Assembly: GCA_020284085.1 (NCBI GenBank)
Contig: JACEVL010000484.1
Span: 1,359,501-1,423,500 of the forward strand
DNA: 64,000 nt
DNA from: Aporrectodea caliginosa
Lineage: Eukaryota; Annelida; Clitellata; Crassiclitellata; Lumbricidae
Reading direction: 5' to 3'
In this document: positions 12,292 to 23,507 of the stretch, in pieces
Numbering within the stretch: position 1 is the stretch's first letter
Layout of the letters: each line of letters starts with the position of its first letter
Made by a program: the position numbers and the translations under genes
The notes under the pieces: generated by a model
Seen by the model: the letters and a program-made list of their open reading frames with translations, nothing else
What the model was told of the DNA's origin: nothing
Databases searched by the model: none

Positions 12292-13483
12292 CAGGGTGGC
12301 CCAATATAAAATGTCCCACCGGATAAAATGCAATTTCTCCGCAACCAATTGAGAGTTTTCTACTAAACTTTTAACATTTACAGAGGAATGATTCTACAAC
12401 AATCCCAGAAAATCTCACTAAACAATTTACATAGATTCAAAAGTTACAGCTGTTTAAACTTTTATTTCCATTTTTTCAAATTTCCGCAAATGAGCGGTCC
12501 AATAATAGTTATTTCTTTAAGATTTTTTCACAAAGAAATTGTTTTGTAACACCCAAATAATGATGCCGTCATATGACCTCATTACAAGTTGTAAAGAAAG
12601 TGTTTATGAAGCAAGCTATATAATTGCAGATATTTTAAAATATATTAAGTGCGTTTGCGTTTGGTCCGCCGGCAAAAAGCGCGATTTTCACGAAAAGTCG
12701 CACGGTGGTCGAGAGATCCCAGTTTGCGAAGCACATCATGGTTTCTGCTGGCGTGTGTTACGGCGATAAGGGGAGACTGCACTTCATTCCAGACAAGGCT
12801 AAAGTAAACGCTCAACTTTACGTTGAAACTCTGTTACCCAGACTCATTGAAAACTGCAAGTCTGGTTTCATTTTCCAGCAGCACGGTGCGCCTGCTCAGT
12901 GCTCACACGGCACGGTTGGCTCAAGGCTTTATTGCCACCAACTGCAGTGAATTCATTGGCAATGATGAATGGCCAACAAAGTCGCCAGACCTTAACCCTC
13001 TTGATTATCACGTCTGGGTAGCTATGCATGAACGCTACAAGACATTTCATCCCATGCCGAAGAACATTGACGAGCTGAAAAAAGCCTTGCAGCGAATATG
13101 AGACCAGATGCGCAGGACTCAATCAACAAGGCCATACTGAGCTTCACAAAGACTTCGAGCATGCGTGAAAGCTAGGGGTGGACACTTCGAACATGCCTTG
13201 AGAAAAACTGTTCAACAGATTTCTGATTTCGCAATGAAAGATGATTTTATTTGACATTGAAAATTGCCAATAACTGTCCATTTTTCTTCGGAAATTTGAA
13301 AAAATAGAATTCAAAATTTAAACAGCTGTAACTTTTGTAGCTATGCAAATTGTTTCGTGAAATTTTCTGGAATTGTTGCAAAATCATTCCTCTGTAAATG
13401 CTGAAATTTTGATAGAAAAATCTCAATTGGTTGCCGAGAAATTTCATTTTATCCGGTGGGACATTTTATATTGGGCCACCCTG
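12292..13483 (+). mobile_element. Tc1/mariner-type element with ~200-bp terminal inverted repeats
   Basis: TA-flanked ends start CAGGGTGGCCCAATATAAAA on both sides. The inverted similarity continues about 200 bp inward (12292-12490 against 13270-13483) with scattered mismatches. The centre holds a broken transposase. It sits inside the hAT-like element next to its CATA tract. Confidence 0.88.
12600..13190 (+). pseudogene. Decayed mariner-like transposase
   Basis: Two frames together give conserved pieces: HGFCWRVLRR and MVSAGVCYGDKGRLHFIPDK, then FQQHGAPAQ, then NDEWPTKSPDLNPLDYHVW and a lysine/leucine-rich end. A frameshift separates the QQHGAPAQ and SPDLNPLDYHVW parts. The second catalytic aspartate is histidine, stops follow ALQRI, and the N-terminal DNA-binding half is missing. 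It cannot make active enzyme. Confidence 0.8.
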
Positions 13484-14029
13484 TATGTGTTCTTGTGATA
13501 GTAATGTGTACCACTGAAAGCGAATTTTGCGCCCCCCCTTGTGCTGCGCCAGAGGGCGGTAACCCGGCGGTTGCCCCCTCTGCCCTCTCCTTCGTTACGC
13601 CACTGTCTGTATCGATTAATGCCAAGGGAAATTATGTGGAAATCGGCAGCCGATGAACCGTATTTGGCTTGAATTAAATATGAAACTTTCTAACGGGACG
13701 AAAACAGACAAAATAACAGCACTGAAATCGGTGAAAATTTACTTTTGAATAGAGTGCCTGAGGAGCAGCGATTTTCAGAGTGGAAGGGGAGAGCGAGTGT
13801 CGAATCGAAACGTTTTGAAATGGGTCCAACTCAGAGGTCGTATTTTCTGTCGCAGAACATTTGTCGGACCCTTTGGACGACCAAAACACATTTATATAGC
13901 GCCGTAAACGACCGTTTCGAAATTGTTGACAGAAGTTTGCATTACATAGACGATTATTTGGCTACTTTATAATAGTATTTGTATCGTATCTGAAAACTTG
14001 TAAAGCATACAGTGTAAGATATTGATAGG

Positions 14030-14590
14030 TGAGGGAATAGGAAAGCCTTTAAGCAGTGAACAGAAATGGAAGAGGTCCCGGCCAATATGTTAGCACGGAT
14101 AGAAGGTGGGAAGTCATTCGTTGAAGCAGGACCCACATTAGCGAAAGCACGGTGTTGGGCCTTGGCAGTCCTTGCCCGAGAGACAAAGAGATCAAGACGA
14201 TCAGCAAAGCAAAGGGACCGGAGGGAGACGGCGGAGGAGGGCGTATGCATAAGATCACAGAGGGAACAGGAAAGCCTTTAAGCAGTGGACAGAACTGGAA
14301 GAAGCCCTGGCCAATATCTTAGCACGGATAGAAGGCGGGAGGCCATTCCATGAAGCAGGACCACGATGTTGGGGCATAGCGGTCATTGCCCGAGGTACAA
14401 AGAGATCAGCAGAGCGAAGGAAACGGCAGGAGATGGCGGAGGAGGGCCTACGCATTCGTGTAGCTAGCCATTTATGCATTGACTTTAGATATAGGCTATA
14501 AGTAAACCGTCGAGTGCGCCAAGTTCTCGATGTGCGAATACTTAGCAGAGGATCAGATGACACTGCCACTGAGCCACCATTCTGCAAGCG
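14030..14590 (-). pseudogene. Tandemly duplicated LINE ORF2 tail
   Basis: Two copies of about 230 bp (14034-14268 and 14264-14465 plus flank). On the minus strand each encodes PQHRGPASWNGLPPSIRAKI-like sequence followed by CLKAFLFP, the degenerate GPxxWNxLPxxIR...FKxxLKxxLF tail of LINE ORF2. Confidence 0.75.
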
Positions 14591-14591
14591 G

Positions 14592-14665
14592 TATATGTAT
14601 GTATGTATATGGCCATTTATATAGCGCCTTAAAAGAAACTCACGAAGGCGCTAGATATATATTTC
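14592..14665 (-). repeat. LINE/SINE 3' end, GGCGCT hairpin type B
   Basis: Reads, on the minus strand, AGCGCCTTCGTGAGTTTC then AAGGCGCTATATAAATGGCC with a CATA tail. Copies are at 29583-29635 (+) and 56720-56785 (-). AGCGCCTT/AAGGCGCT can pair. Confidence 0.7.
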
Positions 14666-15590
14666 CAAGTCCCAACTGCAATCGTCGAGAGTGACCTGTG
14701 CGTAACCGACTTAACGACTCTCCCTTCTCTACATCAAACAACGCCAAGAAATGACTCCAATCCGCCTAATTCGGCCGCCAGAGGGCCACGCGATTCATCG
14801 TCATCCGAGCGTACCCCCCCCCCCCCCACACGAGCATCGTCCCTGCTCTGTCGTACGTACGTTCCCCTCATGGTGTGGTTCCCCTCTCGACATCATTGGC
14901 ACGCCCATTCGATACGTGAGCGATAATCGGGCTTAAGTCCGTTCGGTTGCTGCATAGACGATAGATGGAGCGGCAGAGGGAGCAATCAGGTAAGTAAGAC
15001 GGCGGTTCGGACAGCGCAGTTCATTTTTTGCGCCTCTAATTCGGTTACGTCTGGGGTTTCATTTCGAAATGAAAGTCAACGGGTGAGACATATGGCCGAC
15101 CACACACGGAATCTCAGTATATTATATAGAGGACAAGCAACAAAACACAAACCGTATGCAGACATTAAATTACATCCCTATATTTATAGTGGTGTTTTCT
15201 GTGTGGGAAAGTAATACAGTCCAGCTGTGTCCGGTTGTACGTCGCTGACATATAAGATATCTGATGTTTTCCATGGCAGTTATTTGGCAGACGTCAGTAG
15301 AAGACGAACCGTCTGGAGCCTGTCAGCTGCTGGCGGGATTCATAACTGCATGGCGGCAGGCACGTAGCCAGACTTAAATTCAAGAGGAGGCAAATTCACA
15401 TACTATTGGCAAAATCCTGGCTATTGGGGTCATTGGTCAATAGAAGTTTCAGTATATAAAAAAAGGAAGAGGAGGGAAGTGCCTCCTCGTGCCTCCATGT
15501 AGCTACGCCTATGCATGGCGGTACATTTTGGAGACTTTTGAAAAATATTGTCGTGGCTGAAACTCCGTGTCTTGATACACGTAGAAGGCA
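14665..15590. other. Non-coding stretch, nothing recognised
   Basis: Holds a 14-bp C homopolymer at about 14814-14827 and GTACGTACGT. No coding support. Confidence 0.5.
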
Positions 15591-15595
15591 CTGAC

Positions 15596-15903
15596 AGACA
15601 CAAACAGATCGACAGACACAGAGAGAGAGACACACACGGAGACAGACAGACAGACAAAGACAGAAAGAAAGAGAGAGACAGAGAGATATATGTCTGTGTC
15701 TGTCCGTCTATCTTTCTGCGTTTGTCTATCTGCCTGCGTCTGTCCGTCCGTTCGTTCATCTGTGGCACTTGGGACCACACAGACCGACAGACAGACAAAC
15801 ACAGACGGACGAGCGGACACAGACAGGTAGGCAGACTCGGACAGACAGAAAGCCTTGGTCTGCACGACGAGTGCTCTCTGAAGGACGACAGTGCGCTGTG
15901 CCT

Positions 15904-15980
<77 letters not shown>

Positions 15981-15985
15981 CGCGG
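15596..15985. repeat. GACA/CTGT-rich tract, then (AAT)n
   Basis: ACAGACAG on one side and CTGTCTGT-type sequence in the middle make self-complementary low complexity. Pure AAT runs from 15906 to 15980. Confidence 0.9.
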
Positions 15986-16310
15986 ACGACAATCACAGGT
16001 CGGATCGAAGATCCGCAGACACTCAGTTCACCAGTGTCATGATGAGGGCACCGTCTGCTGGTAGCGCACCATAGGAAATCCGTCTTCTCGGGGTTGAGAC
16101 GGAGTCTGTTAGATGGCATCCACTCCGCGATCCGCTCGACGCCCAACTCCATCCTTCGCCGCTGCCGTTCATCGGTTGACGGTCGGCCCCACGTGTAGAG
16201 CTGCGAGTCATCAGCGTCTTTGTAGCGGCGCATATTTAAAAAGAGTAGGCCTAAATCTTTAAGTTCACGGTGCTTGCTTGGATCTCTGAATACGTTAACG
16301 AAATGATGCA
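15985..16310 (-). pseudogene. LINE reverse-transcriptase fragment ending in an AAT tract
   Basis: The minus-strand frame contains DADDSQLYTWG (the (Y/A)xDD catalytic motif region), GVERIAEWMPSNRLRLNPEK then TDFLWCATSRR, typical of CR1/L2-like RTs. The YADD tyrosine is changed and the fragment stops at the AAT repeat. Confidence 0.85.
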
Positions 16311-16678
16311 AATATTCGTATATGTAACATACATACAGACTTAAAATTGTACGTGTAGTGACATAATTAAATTAATTGATGTCTTTGTACGCCAGTCGGC
16401 ACGTCGCTGAGATTCAGTGAACTTATAAAAACGAGTCCATTTTTGGGATTGGTATGGACTATGGAAGTATTAACAGAAGTCGGGACGTTTAGAAGGGAGT
16501 GCGCGCTATTACTGAAACTGATAAACTATTTTATACAACTTTGAAATGTACAAATAAAGAGATTGCTATGTCTAGTTGACTCTACAATCTATGATATTCT
16601 GTATCTGTCTCGTTCTCGATTTGAATTTGACTTGCACAAGGATTTAGCATATTAGTGACCATCGGCTGGCGCCTTGAG

Positions 16679-16880
16679 CATTATTCATTCATTCATTCGG
16701 GAATTTATATGGCGCCCCTTCAAGGAAACTACTCAGAGGCGTCCCCGACTCCAACGCGCCCAAAAAGAGCAGTTTTAAGTTTATTGAGGAAAGTTTCAGG
16801 CATAGTCCCAGGGTGTAGACGCAGCTCTAGAGGAAGACCATTGCAGATCACTGGCGCTATAGAAGTTCTTTGATTAGACT
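16679..16880 (-). repeat. LINE 3' region, type A GCGCCTCT tail
   Basis: On plus it reads ATTCATTCATTC, then TTTATATGGCGCCCC and AAACTACTCAGAGGCG, the reverse of the GAGCGCCTCTGAGTAG...GGCGCTATATAAA end, followed by decayed ORF2 tail sequence. Confidence 0.65.
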
Positions 16881-17066
16881 CGATTACATTTCTCAGTGTA
16901 CATTTTAGTATAGTTTGACGGAGTCTTAACGTGGACTTCTTTCTCTTCCTTCAATTAGACTTCAATTCAGAGTCTTAACATGGACTTCTTTCTGTTCCGT
17001 AAATTCATAGACTTCGAAGACTTGACGGAAACTGCCTGTGCCACGTGACCGGAAGTATTTCTCGAC

Positions 17067-18242
17067 ATGGACGAGTGGCAGTGGAATTCGTCTACCCCGT
17101 CTAACGCGACCTGGAACCGCTCGTCGTTCCCGTCGCCGGAACTGGACCCGCGGAACCAGACTCGGCCGACGGCAGCAGCGGCGAACAGGTGGTGCGAGAT
17201 GGTGATGCTCTTTTCCATCAACTCGGTCGGCGCCGGCATACTCTGCCTCCTCGGTCTCCTAGGCAACGGCATCTCGTTCGCCATCCTGTCGCAGGACCGG
17301 ACGACATCACCTGTTGCCGCCTTCCTCCTCGAGTCCCTCTCGCTGGCGGACAGCGTCTTCCTCGTCATCTGGCTGCTCCAGTTCTCCCTCAAGGACCTCT
17401 TCAACTTCTTCGGCCTCGACCGGACCTTCACCGTCGCCTACATCTACACGCGGGCCTACACCTACCCCCTGGCGTTCATCGCCCAGACGGCCACCATCTG
17501 GCTGACGGTCCTCATCGCCGCCAGTCGCTACGTCGCCGTCTGCATCCCCTACAGGGCGTCCTCCTACTGCACCCTACCCGTCACGAAGCGAGGCACCCTC
17601 GGCGTGGCCGTCTTCGCCGTTCTTTACAACCTTCCGCGGTTCTTCGAAAACGAGATCGCCGTCACGGTGACGCGCCGTAACGTGACGCGCTACCTGCTGC
17701 AGAGAACGTGGTTGGGACACAACCACCTCTACCAGCTGGTCTACTTCGACGCCCTCTACTACATCGTCAGCTTCGTCCTGCCACTCCTCCTTCTATCCGT
17801 CTTCAACTCGCAGCTGATCGTCGCCTACAGGGCCGTCCAGCGGAAGCGGTCCGCGATGAAGATGCGGCGATGTCGAGCGGATAGTCACGAGCAGAACATC
17901 ACGCTCGTCATGATCGTCGTGATCCTCGTCTTCATGGTCTGCAACGCGCCCGCCAGGGTCGTCCAGATCGTCTGGCAGTACAACCAGAAGCCCTGCCCGA
18001 CGACGCCCTTCTTCGTCATCCAGCTGAGCAACGTCCTCGAGGTCTTCAGCTCCTCCTCCAACTTCCTCGTCTACTGCGGCTTCCGGAAACAGTTCCGCCG
18101 CGCACTGCGCACGCGCGTGACCGCCTGCGCCAACGCCGCCAGGTCACGTGATCTCTCCGACCAGACGACCGTCAACGTCACCGATAGCCCTCTGGCGGCG
18201 GCGGACGGCGGAGAAACGGAAGTCCAGCAGAGTGTCGTCTGA
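17067..18242 (+). CDS. Class A (rhodopsin-like) GPCR, FMRFamide-receptor-like, single exon
   Basis: A 391-codon uninterrupted frame encodes a seven-transmembrane receptor at the plasma membrane, probably for a neuropeptide. The N-terminus is extracellular, with N-glycosylation sequons at N7, N13, N17 and N30. TM1 (about 47-74) has the GN motif at 66-67, TM2 has SLAD (92-95), and TM3 ends in SRY (153-155) where most class A receptors have DRY. TM4 leads into YNLPRFFE (187-194), a motif I associate with FMRFamide-type receptors. TM6 carries CNAP (292-295) and TM7 ends SNFLVY (331-336) in place of NPxxY, followed by a basic tail. Length is normal for the family. The start ATG sits just upstream of the sequons and gives a standard N-terminus. 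Coding sequence is much more GC-rich than its surroundings. No cysteine is seen at the top of TM3 or in ECL2, so the usual disulfide seems absent. The ligand is unknown and the subfamily assignment is by motif only. Confidence 0.9.
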   Translation: MDEWQWNSSTPSNATWNRSSFPSPELDPRNQTRPTAAAANRWCEMVMLFSINSVGAGILCLLGLLGNGISFAILSQDRTTSPVAAFLLESLSLADSVFLVIWLLQFSLKDLFNFFGLDRTFTVAYIYTRAYTYPLAFIAQTATIWLTVLIAASRYVAVCIPYRASSYCTLPVTKRGTLGVAVFAVLYNLPRFFENEIAVTVTRRNVTRYLLQRTWLGHNHLYQLVYFDALYYIVSFVLPLLLLSVFNSQLIVAYRAVQRKRSAMKMRRCRADSHEQNITLVMIVVILVFMVCNAPARVVQIVWQYNQKPCPTTPFFVIQLSNVLEVFSSSSNFLVYCGFRKQFRRALRTRVTACANAARSRDLSDQTTVNVTDSPLAAADGGETEVQQSVV

Positions 18243-18249
18243 TTGGCTG

Positions 18250-19110
18250 ATCTGCTGCCATAGCAACGGGCGCCGTGGTAACGTCATCTGGTGACGATTA
18301 TTGAGTGAATAATTATGAATGTTAATTGGCATTTATGTGGCGCCTTTTGTTTCATTATAACTGTGTTGCATACATGCATATTTAACTGTTTACGCGCTGT
18401 ATACATCCATCCATCCATCCATCCATCCATCCATCCATCTATCCATACATACAAACATATGTACATTCATGCATATATGACATATGTATATATGTAGGCT
18501 TATGTATATTTACATGTATGTATCGACTAACGGCAATCAGCCAACTGTACATTTTGTGCGTATGTACATACACATCGAATCTTACTTAGAAGATGTGTGT
18601 ATATATAATATATTTATTATATACATGTAGGCTATATATGTATGAATGAATAAAAAACTAAGTATATCAAATGAACTAAGTACACTTGTACGTCGTCCGA
18701 GCGTGAGGATCACGCGATCGGGTGCCATTTCACTGGTTTCACGAACAGCTCTAACAATTTATTTCAAACGGGTAATTTTGCGAAAAGAGTCGGTCGGATA
18801 ATTTATCGAGTAGACTCAGTAGAGTGCTGCGGTCAACTCAAGCACGGAGCTGATAACTCGGTGCATTATAATTGACGTGGAGGGTAAATGCGCATGACGT
18901 AGGCCTATGCGCATGAGGGTAATGTTAAGCAGTTTCTGACGTCATGCATGCAGAGACGCTGATAGGGAAACATCATAGGTTGTGTTTATGATCAGTTGTC
19001 TGAGTCTTTTTGTTCAGTGAAATTGATGTGCAGTCAATCGGATTAGAATATTGAAGTTCTTAAAAATAAAGGAAGTTACTGTGTGTCGTTATAGACTTTG
19101 ACAATGAATA
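18250..19110. other. Downstream of the GPCR, nothing firm
   Basis: A CATC tract at 18405-18440 and TATA-rich sequence. No polyadenylation signal stands out next to the GPCR stop. Confidence 0.45.
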
Positions 19111-19860
19111 TGCCTTAATCTTCAACTTCCTCTGTCCGCAATCTTGAAATCATCTTCGATAAGAACCTTACCTTTTCCGATCACATCACCAAGCTGTCTC
19201 ACACCTGCTTATAATTATGCACATTCATGACCTTCGTCGACTGCGCCCAATAATTGATTACAAGACCGCATGCACATCGGGGGGGATAGCGCATTGGTTA
19301 ACACACTGGCATAGAGAGCGAGAGGTACCGAGAACGAGTTCCGTAGGTGGACATGCTTTTTTGTAGGCTGCTATTAGCGCCGTGTAGCCTATTGCAGGCT
19401 GTCTGTTCTGTTAGTAGTTAAGATTTATGTCTTCTGTCATTCGTGTTCTTGTGAATTGTTTCAATTGCATAACTGTACACTGTAATCGGTTGCGCTTTGT
19501 CAAACGGATTGTTTCAATAAAGATTATTATTATTATTATTTTATTTTACAATTGCTCCCTTGTTCATTCTAAACTCGACTACTGTAATTCTCTTTTCTAC
19601 AGCAGTGACTCTTCTCATATAAAACGCCTGCAAACATCTAGAACACTCTCTCCAGCACAGTCAGTAAACTCCCAAAGACCACCACATAATCCCTGTTCTC
19701 AAATCACTTCATTGGCTAAAACTCCCGCAGTGCATCTATTATCCCTGGGCGTTTTCTCCATGGTTTACTCCCTCCAGTTCACGAATCACTACTCTACGAC
19801 CTCTTCCTCACTGACCTCACAACCGTGAAATTCCACATTCTGACCTCACTAGAAAGGGAT
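19110..19860 (+). pseudogene. LINE reverse-transcriptase fragment split by a SINE
   Basis: Positions 19125-19260 encode NLEIIFDKNLTFSDHITKLS and 19545-19830 encode SLVHSKLDYCNSLFYSS then HIKRLQ, adjacent parts of the C-terminal RT region of CR1/L2-like LINEs. A SINE (19279-19540) interrupts them. Stops and frameshifts are present. Confidence 0.8.
19279..19540 (+). repeat. tRNA-derived SINE, family 4, inserted in a LINE
   Basis: The head GATAGCGCATTGGTTAACAC and a box B-like GAACGAGTTCC are followed by the GCAGGCTGTCTGTTCTGTTA body and an ATT tail. It divides the LINE RT fragment of 19110-19860. Confidence 0.8.
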
Positions 19861-19929
19861 TCATTACCAGGATGCTTTACACTCATTGACTTGTTTTAGA
19901 ACTTTGCTACTAGTATTCAATATTATTAG

Positions 19930-22575
19930 GCTAATCATCATGGTTTTTCGAGAATTTACCAAATATTTGACTGGTACGGATTCGCTTTAAATTTGCATAT
20001 TATGACGAGGAGGCAAAGTTATACACGATTCAGGCACAATTTCTTGTTAATCTGGACTAATTACTGCAAAATTCAAGAATGAAAGACGCCTGGTATCACC
20101 ATGCAAACAGACAAGGGAAAAAATGAAAAATCTCCCTTTTGGCAGCATTATTCTACGATCCCTCTGCAGATATATAATGCCCTTTACACCCCCAACAAGC
20201 TCCGCAATATATTTAAACTTTCCCATGAGGTCGATTTTTTAGCAGGAAAAAATCGCTGGACTAACCATCATGGTTTTAAATTCACAAAATATTTTAATGG
20301 TAAGGATTTGCTTTAAATTTGCATATTATGTTGAGGAAGCAAAGTTATACACGATTCAGGCACAATTTCTTGTTAATCTTGACTAATTACTGCAAAATTC
20401 TAGAATGAAAATTCCATAAGACGCCTAGCTGAAATCACCATGCAAACGGCCATGGCAAGAAATGAAAAATCTCCCTTTTGGCAGCATTATTCTACGATCC
20501 CTCTGCAGATATATAATGCCCTTTACACCCACAACAAGCTCCGCAATATATTTAAACTTTCCCATGAGGTCGATTTTTTAGCAGGAAAAAATCGCTGGAC
20601 TAACCATCATGGTTTTAAATTCACAAAAAATTTTAATGGTAGGGATTCGCTTTAAATTTGCATATTATGATGAGGAAGAAACTTTATACACGATTCAGGC
20701 ACAATTTCTTGTTAATCTTGACTAATTACTGCAAAATTCAAGAATGAAAGACGCCTGGAATCACCATGCAAACAGACAAGGGAAAAAATGAAAAATCTCC
20801 CTTTTGGCAGCATTATTCTACGATCCCTCTGCATATATATAATGCCCTTTACACCCCCAACAAGCTCCGCAATATATTTAAACTTTCCCATGAGGTCGAT
20901 TTTTTAGCAGGAAAAAATCGCTGGACTAACCATCATGGTTTTAAATTCACAAAAAATTTTAATGGTAGGGATTTGCTTTAAATTTGCATATTATGTTGAG
21001 GAAGCAAAGTTATACACGATTCAGGCACAATTTCTTGTTAATCTTGACTAATTACTGCAAAATTCTAGAATGAAAATTCCATAAGACGCCTAGCTGAAAT
21101 CACCATGCAAACGGCCATGGCAAGAAATGAAAAATCTCCCTTTTGGCAGCATTATTCTACGATCTCTCTGCAGATATATAATGCCCTTTACACCCACAAC
21201 AAGCTCCGCAATATATTTAAACTTTCCCATGAGGTCGATTTTTTAGCAGGAAAAAATCGCTGGACTATCATGGTTTTAAATTCACAAAAATTTTTAATGG
21301 TAGGGATTCGCTTTCAATTTACATATTATGATGAGGAAGAAACGTTATACACGATTCAGGCACAATTTCTTGTTAATCTTGACTAATTACTGCAAAATTC
21401 AAGAATGAAAGACGCCTGGAATCACCATGCAAACAGACAAGTGAAAAAATGAAAAATCTCCCTTTTGGCAGCATTATTCTACGAACCCTCTGCAGATATA
21501 TAATGCCCTTTACACCCCCAACAAGTTCCGCAATATATATCAACTTTCCCATGAGGTCGATTTTTTAGCAGGAAAAAATCGCTGGACTAATCATGGTTTT
21601 AAATTCACAAAATATTTTAATGGTAGGGATTCGCTTTAAATTTGCATATTATGTTGAGGAACCAAAGTTATACACGATTCAGGCACAATTTCTTGTTAAT
21701 CTTGACTAATTACTGCAAAATTCAAGAATGAAAGACGCCTGGAATCACCATGCAAACAGACAAGGGAAAAAATGAAAAATCTCCCTTTTGGCAGCATTAT
21801 TCTACGAACCCTCTGCAGATATATAATGCCCTTTACACCCCCAACAAGTTCCGCAATATATATCAACTTTCCCATGAGGTGGATTTTTTAGCAGGAAAAA
21901 ATCGCTGGACTAACCATCATGGTTTTAAATTCACAAAATATTTTAATGGTAGGGATTTGCTTTAAATTTGCATATTATGTTGAGGAAGCAAAGTTATACA
22001 CGATTCAGGCACAATTTCTTGTTAATCTTGACTAATTACTGCAAAATTCTGGAATGAAAGACGCCTGGAATCACCATGCAAACAGACAAGGGAAAAATGA
22101 AAAATCTCCCTTTTGGCAGCATTATTCTACGATCCCTCTGCAGATATATAATGCCCTTTACACCCCCAAGAAGCTCCGCAATATATTTAAACTTTCCCAT
22201 GAGGTCGATTTTTTAGCAGGAAAAAATCGCTGGATTTAAATTCACAAAATATTTTAATGGTAGGGATTTGCTTTAAATTTGCATATTATGTTGAGGAAGC
22301 AAAGTTATACACGATTCAGGCACAATTTCTTGTTAATCTTGACTAATTAGCCTACTGCAGAATTCTAGAATGAAAGTTCCATAAGACGCCTAGCTCAGGC
22401 TAGCTGAAATCACCATGCAAACGGACAAGCGGACAAGGCAAGAAATGAAAAATCTCCCTTTTGGCGGCATTATTCTACGAGATCTCTGCAGATATATAAT
22501 GCCCTTAACATCCCGAGCAAGCTCCGCAAATATTTCAACTTTTCCATGAGGTCGATTTTTTAGAAGGAAAAAATT
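19930..22575. repeat. Satellite array, eight ~322-339-bp units in two alternating types
   Basis: The landmark ATGCAAAC recurs at 20101, 20440, 20766, 21105, 21427, 21750, 22076 and 22415, giving periods 339, 326, 339, 322, 323, 326 and 339. Long spacing precedes type B units (20440, 21105, 22415), which carry an extra ATTCCAT...TAGCTG segment and ACGGCCATGGCAAG in the first copies. Type A units have ACAGACAAGGGAAAA. Many units contain a 71-codon frame, but stops and indels break others (for example 21427), so coding function is doubtful. The last unit diverges into a retroelement-like end with TTAC repeats. Confidence 0.92.
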
Positions 22576-22639
22576 GTAGGCCTGCATTCTATTTCGATGT
22601 CCCATTGTGAGTTTGCTAATGGAGTAATAAAGGCTATAC

Positions 22640-23310
22640 TTACTTACTTACAAAATTGTATCCCTTACCTATAAGTTATAACGCCCTTCAAACAACTCAA
22701 CTCTCTTACATTCGCCAGCTATTCACCATTCAACCGCCCAGGTCTACTCGTTCGTCATCATATCTTTCTCTATCTCGGCATCCAATCTCATCCTCTCTGA
22801 AATTCTGCAACCGCTCTTTAATTGTAAACTCGATATTTCTACAGCGCCCACAAAAGCGAAGTCGCGGGAACCAGCTTATTCACAGGCGCATTAGTCTATG
22901 CGGTATCAGCTCTTTGGAATGAACTCCCAAAAGATGTCCGCCAGTTTGCTCATCCTATCTCGCGTCTTAATTTACCACGTCTGATTCTCCTCCCTTGCAT
23001 TTTCCTCTGCTACTTTGCATTCACAACTGAAAATCGAACTCTTCAAGCCGATTCTACTCCCGCGCGCCACCATACGACCACCAGCATCGCCGATTGCCAC
23101 CGTAGCACCATGTTATCTCCTCGGCATGACCTCCCCGTATTCTGACCTGACACCTCTTGCTCCCTTGTTGGCGCCCAGTAGGCCTACTACTTCTGCCACT
23201 ACTTCAGCGCTCGTGAATAAGCTGGTGCCCTGCGCTTGGCTTTCGGGTGGCGCTTTAAAAGTTTGGAGATTACGATTACTTCTGCCGCAACAACAACAAC
23301 AACAATAACA
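22640..23310 (+). pseudogene. LINE 3' region
   Basis: The frame around 22895-22950 reads AVSALWNELPKDVRQFA, the LWNELP motif near the end of LINE ORF2. The 3' end (23215-23290) has GGGTGGCGCTTTAAAAGTTT, GATTACGATTAC and an AACA tail. An inverted copy of the same end (CAGCGCCCACAAAAGCGAAG) lies at about 22835-22885. Confidence 0.75.
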
Positions 23311-23507
23311 ACAACGACGACGACTGCTATTTTTTGTTTTAATTATTCACTGTTATATGCAACGAAACATAAGTGCGATGGGCTCTTCATAATGAGAAAA
23401 ACGATGAAGATCTGATAATTATGAATGTTGTTAATTGGGGAATGGGGTGTTTGCAGAGAGAGACCAATGAGAAGACTGTTGTTAAGGGGTGATGGGGGTT
23501 AAGGGGT

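Larger units (their letters stand above)
12026..13605. mobile_element. hAT-like MITE carrying nested insertions
   Basis: The ends read CAGTGGCGTAGCGAAGG and, inverted, CCTTCGTTACGCCACTG, flanked by a perfect 8-bp direct repeat TCTGTATC (12018-12025 and 13606-13613). Inside are an expanded CATA tract (12137-12290) and a complete Tc1/mariner-type element. The native parts match the shorter relative at 5562-5744. Confidence 0.85.

Noticed and set aside
20101..21386. 71-93-codon frames in the satellite as a peptide gene family
   Set aside because: Several units have early stops or indels and there is no signal peptide. More likely satellite DNA.
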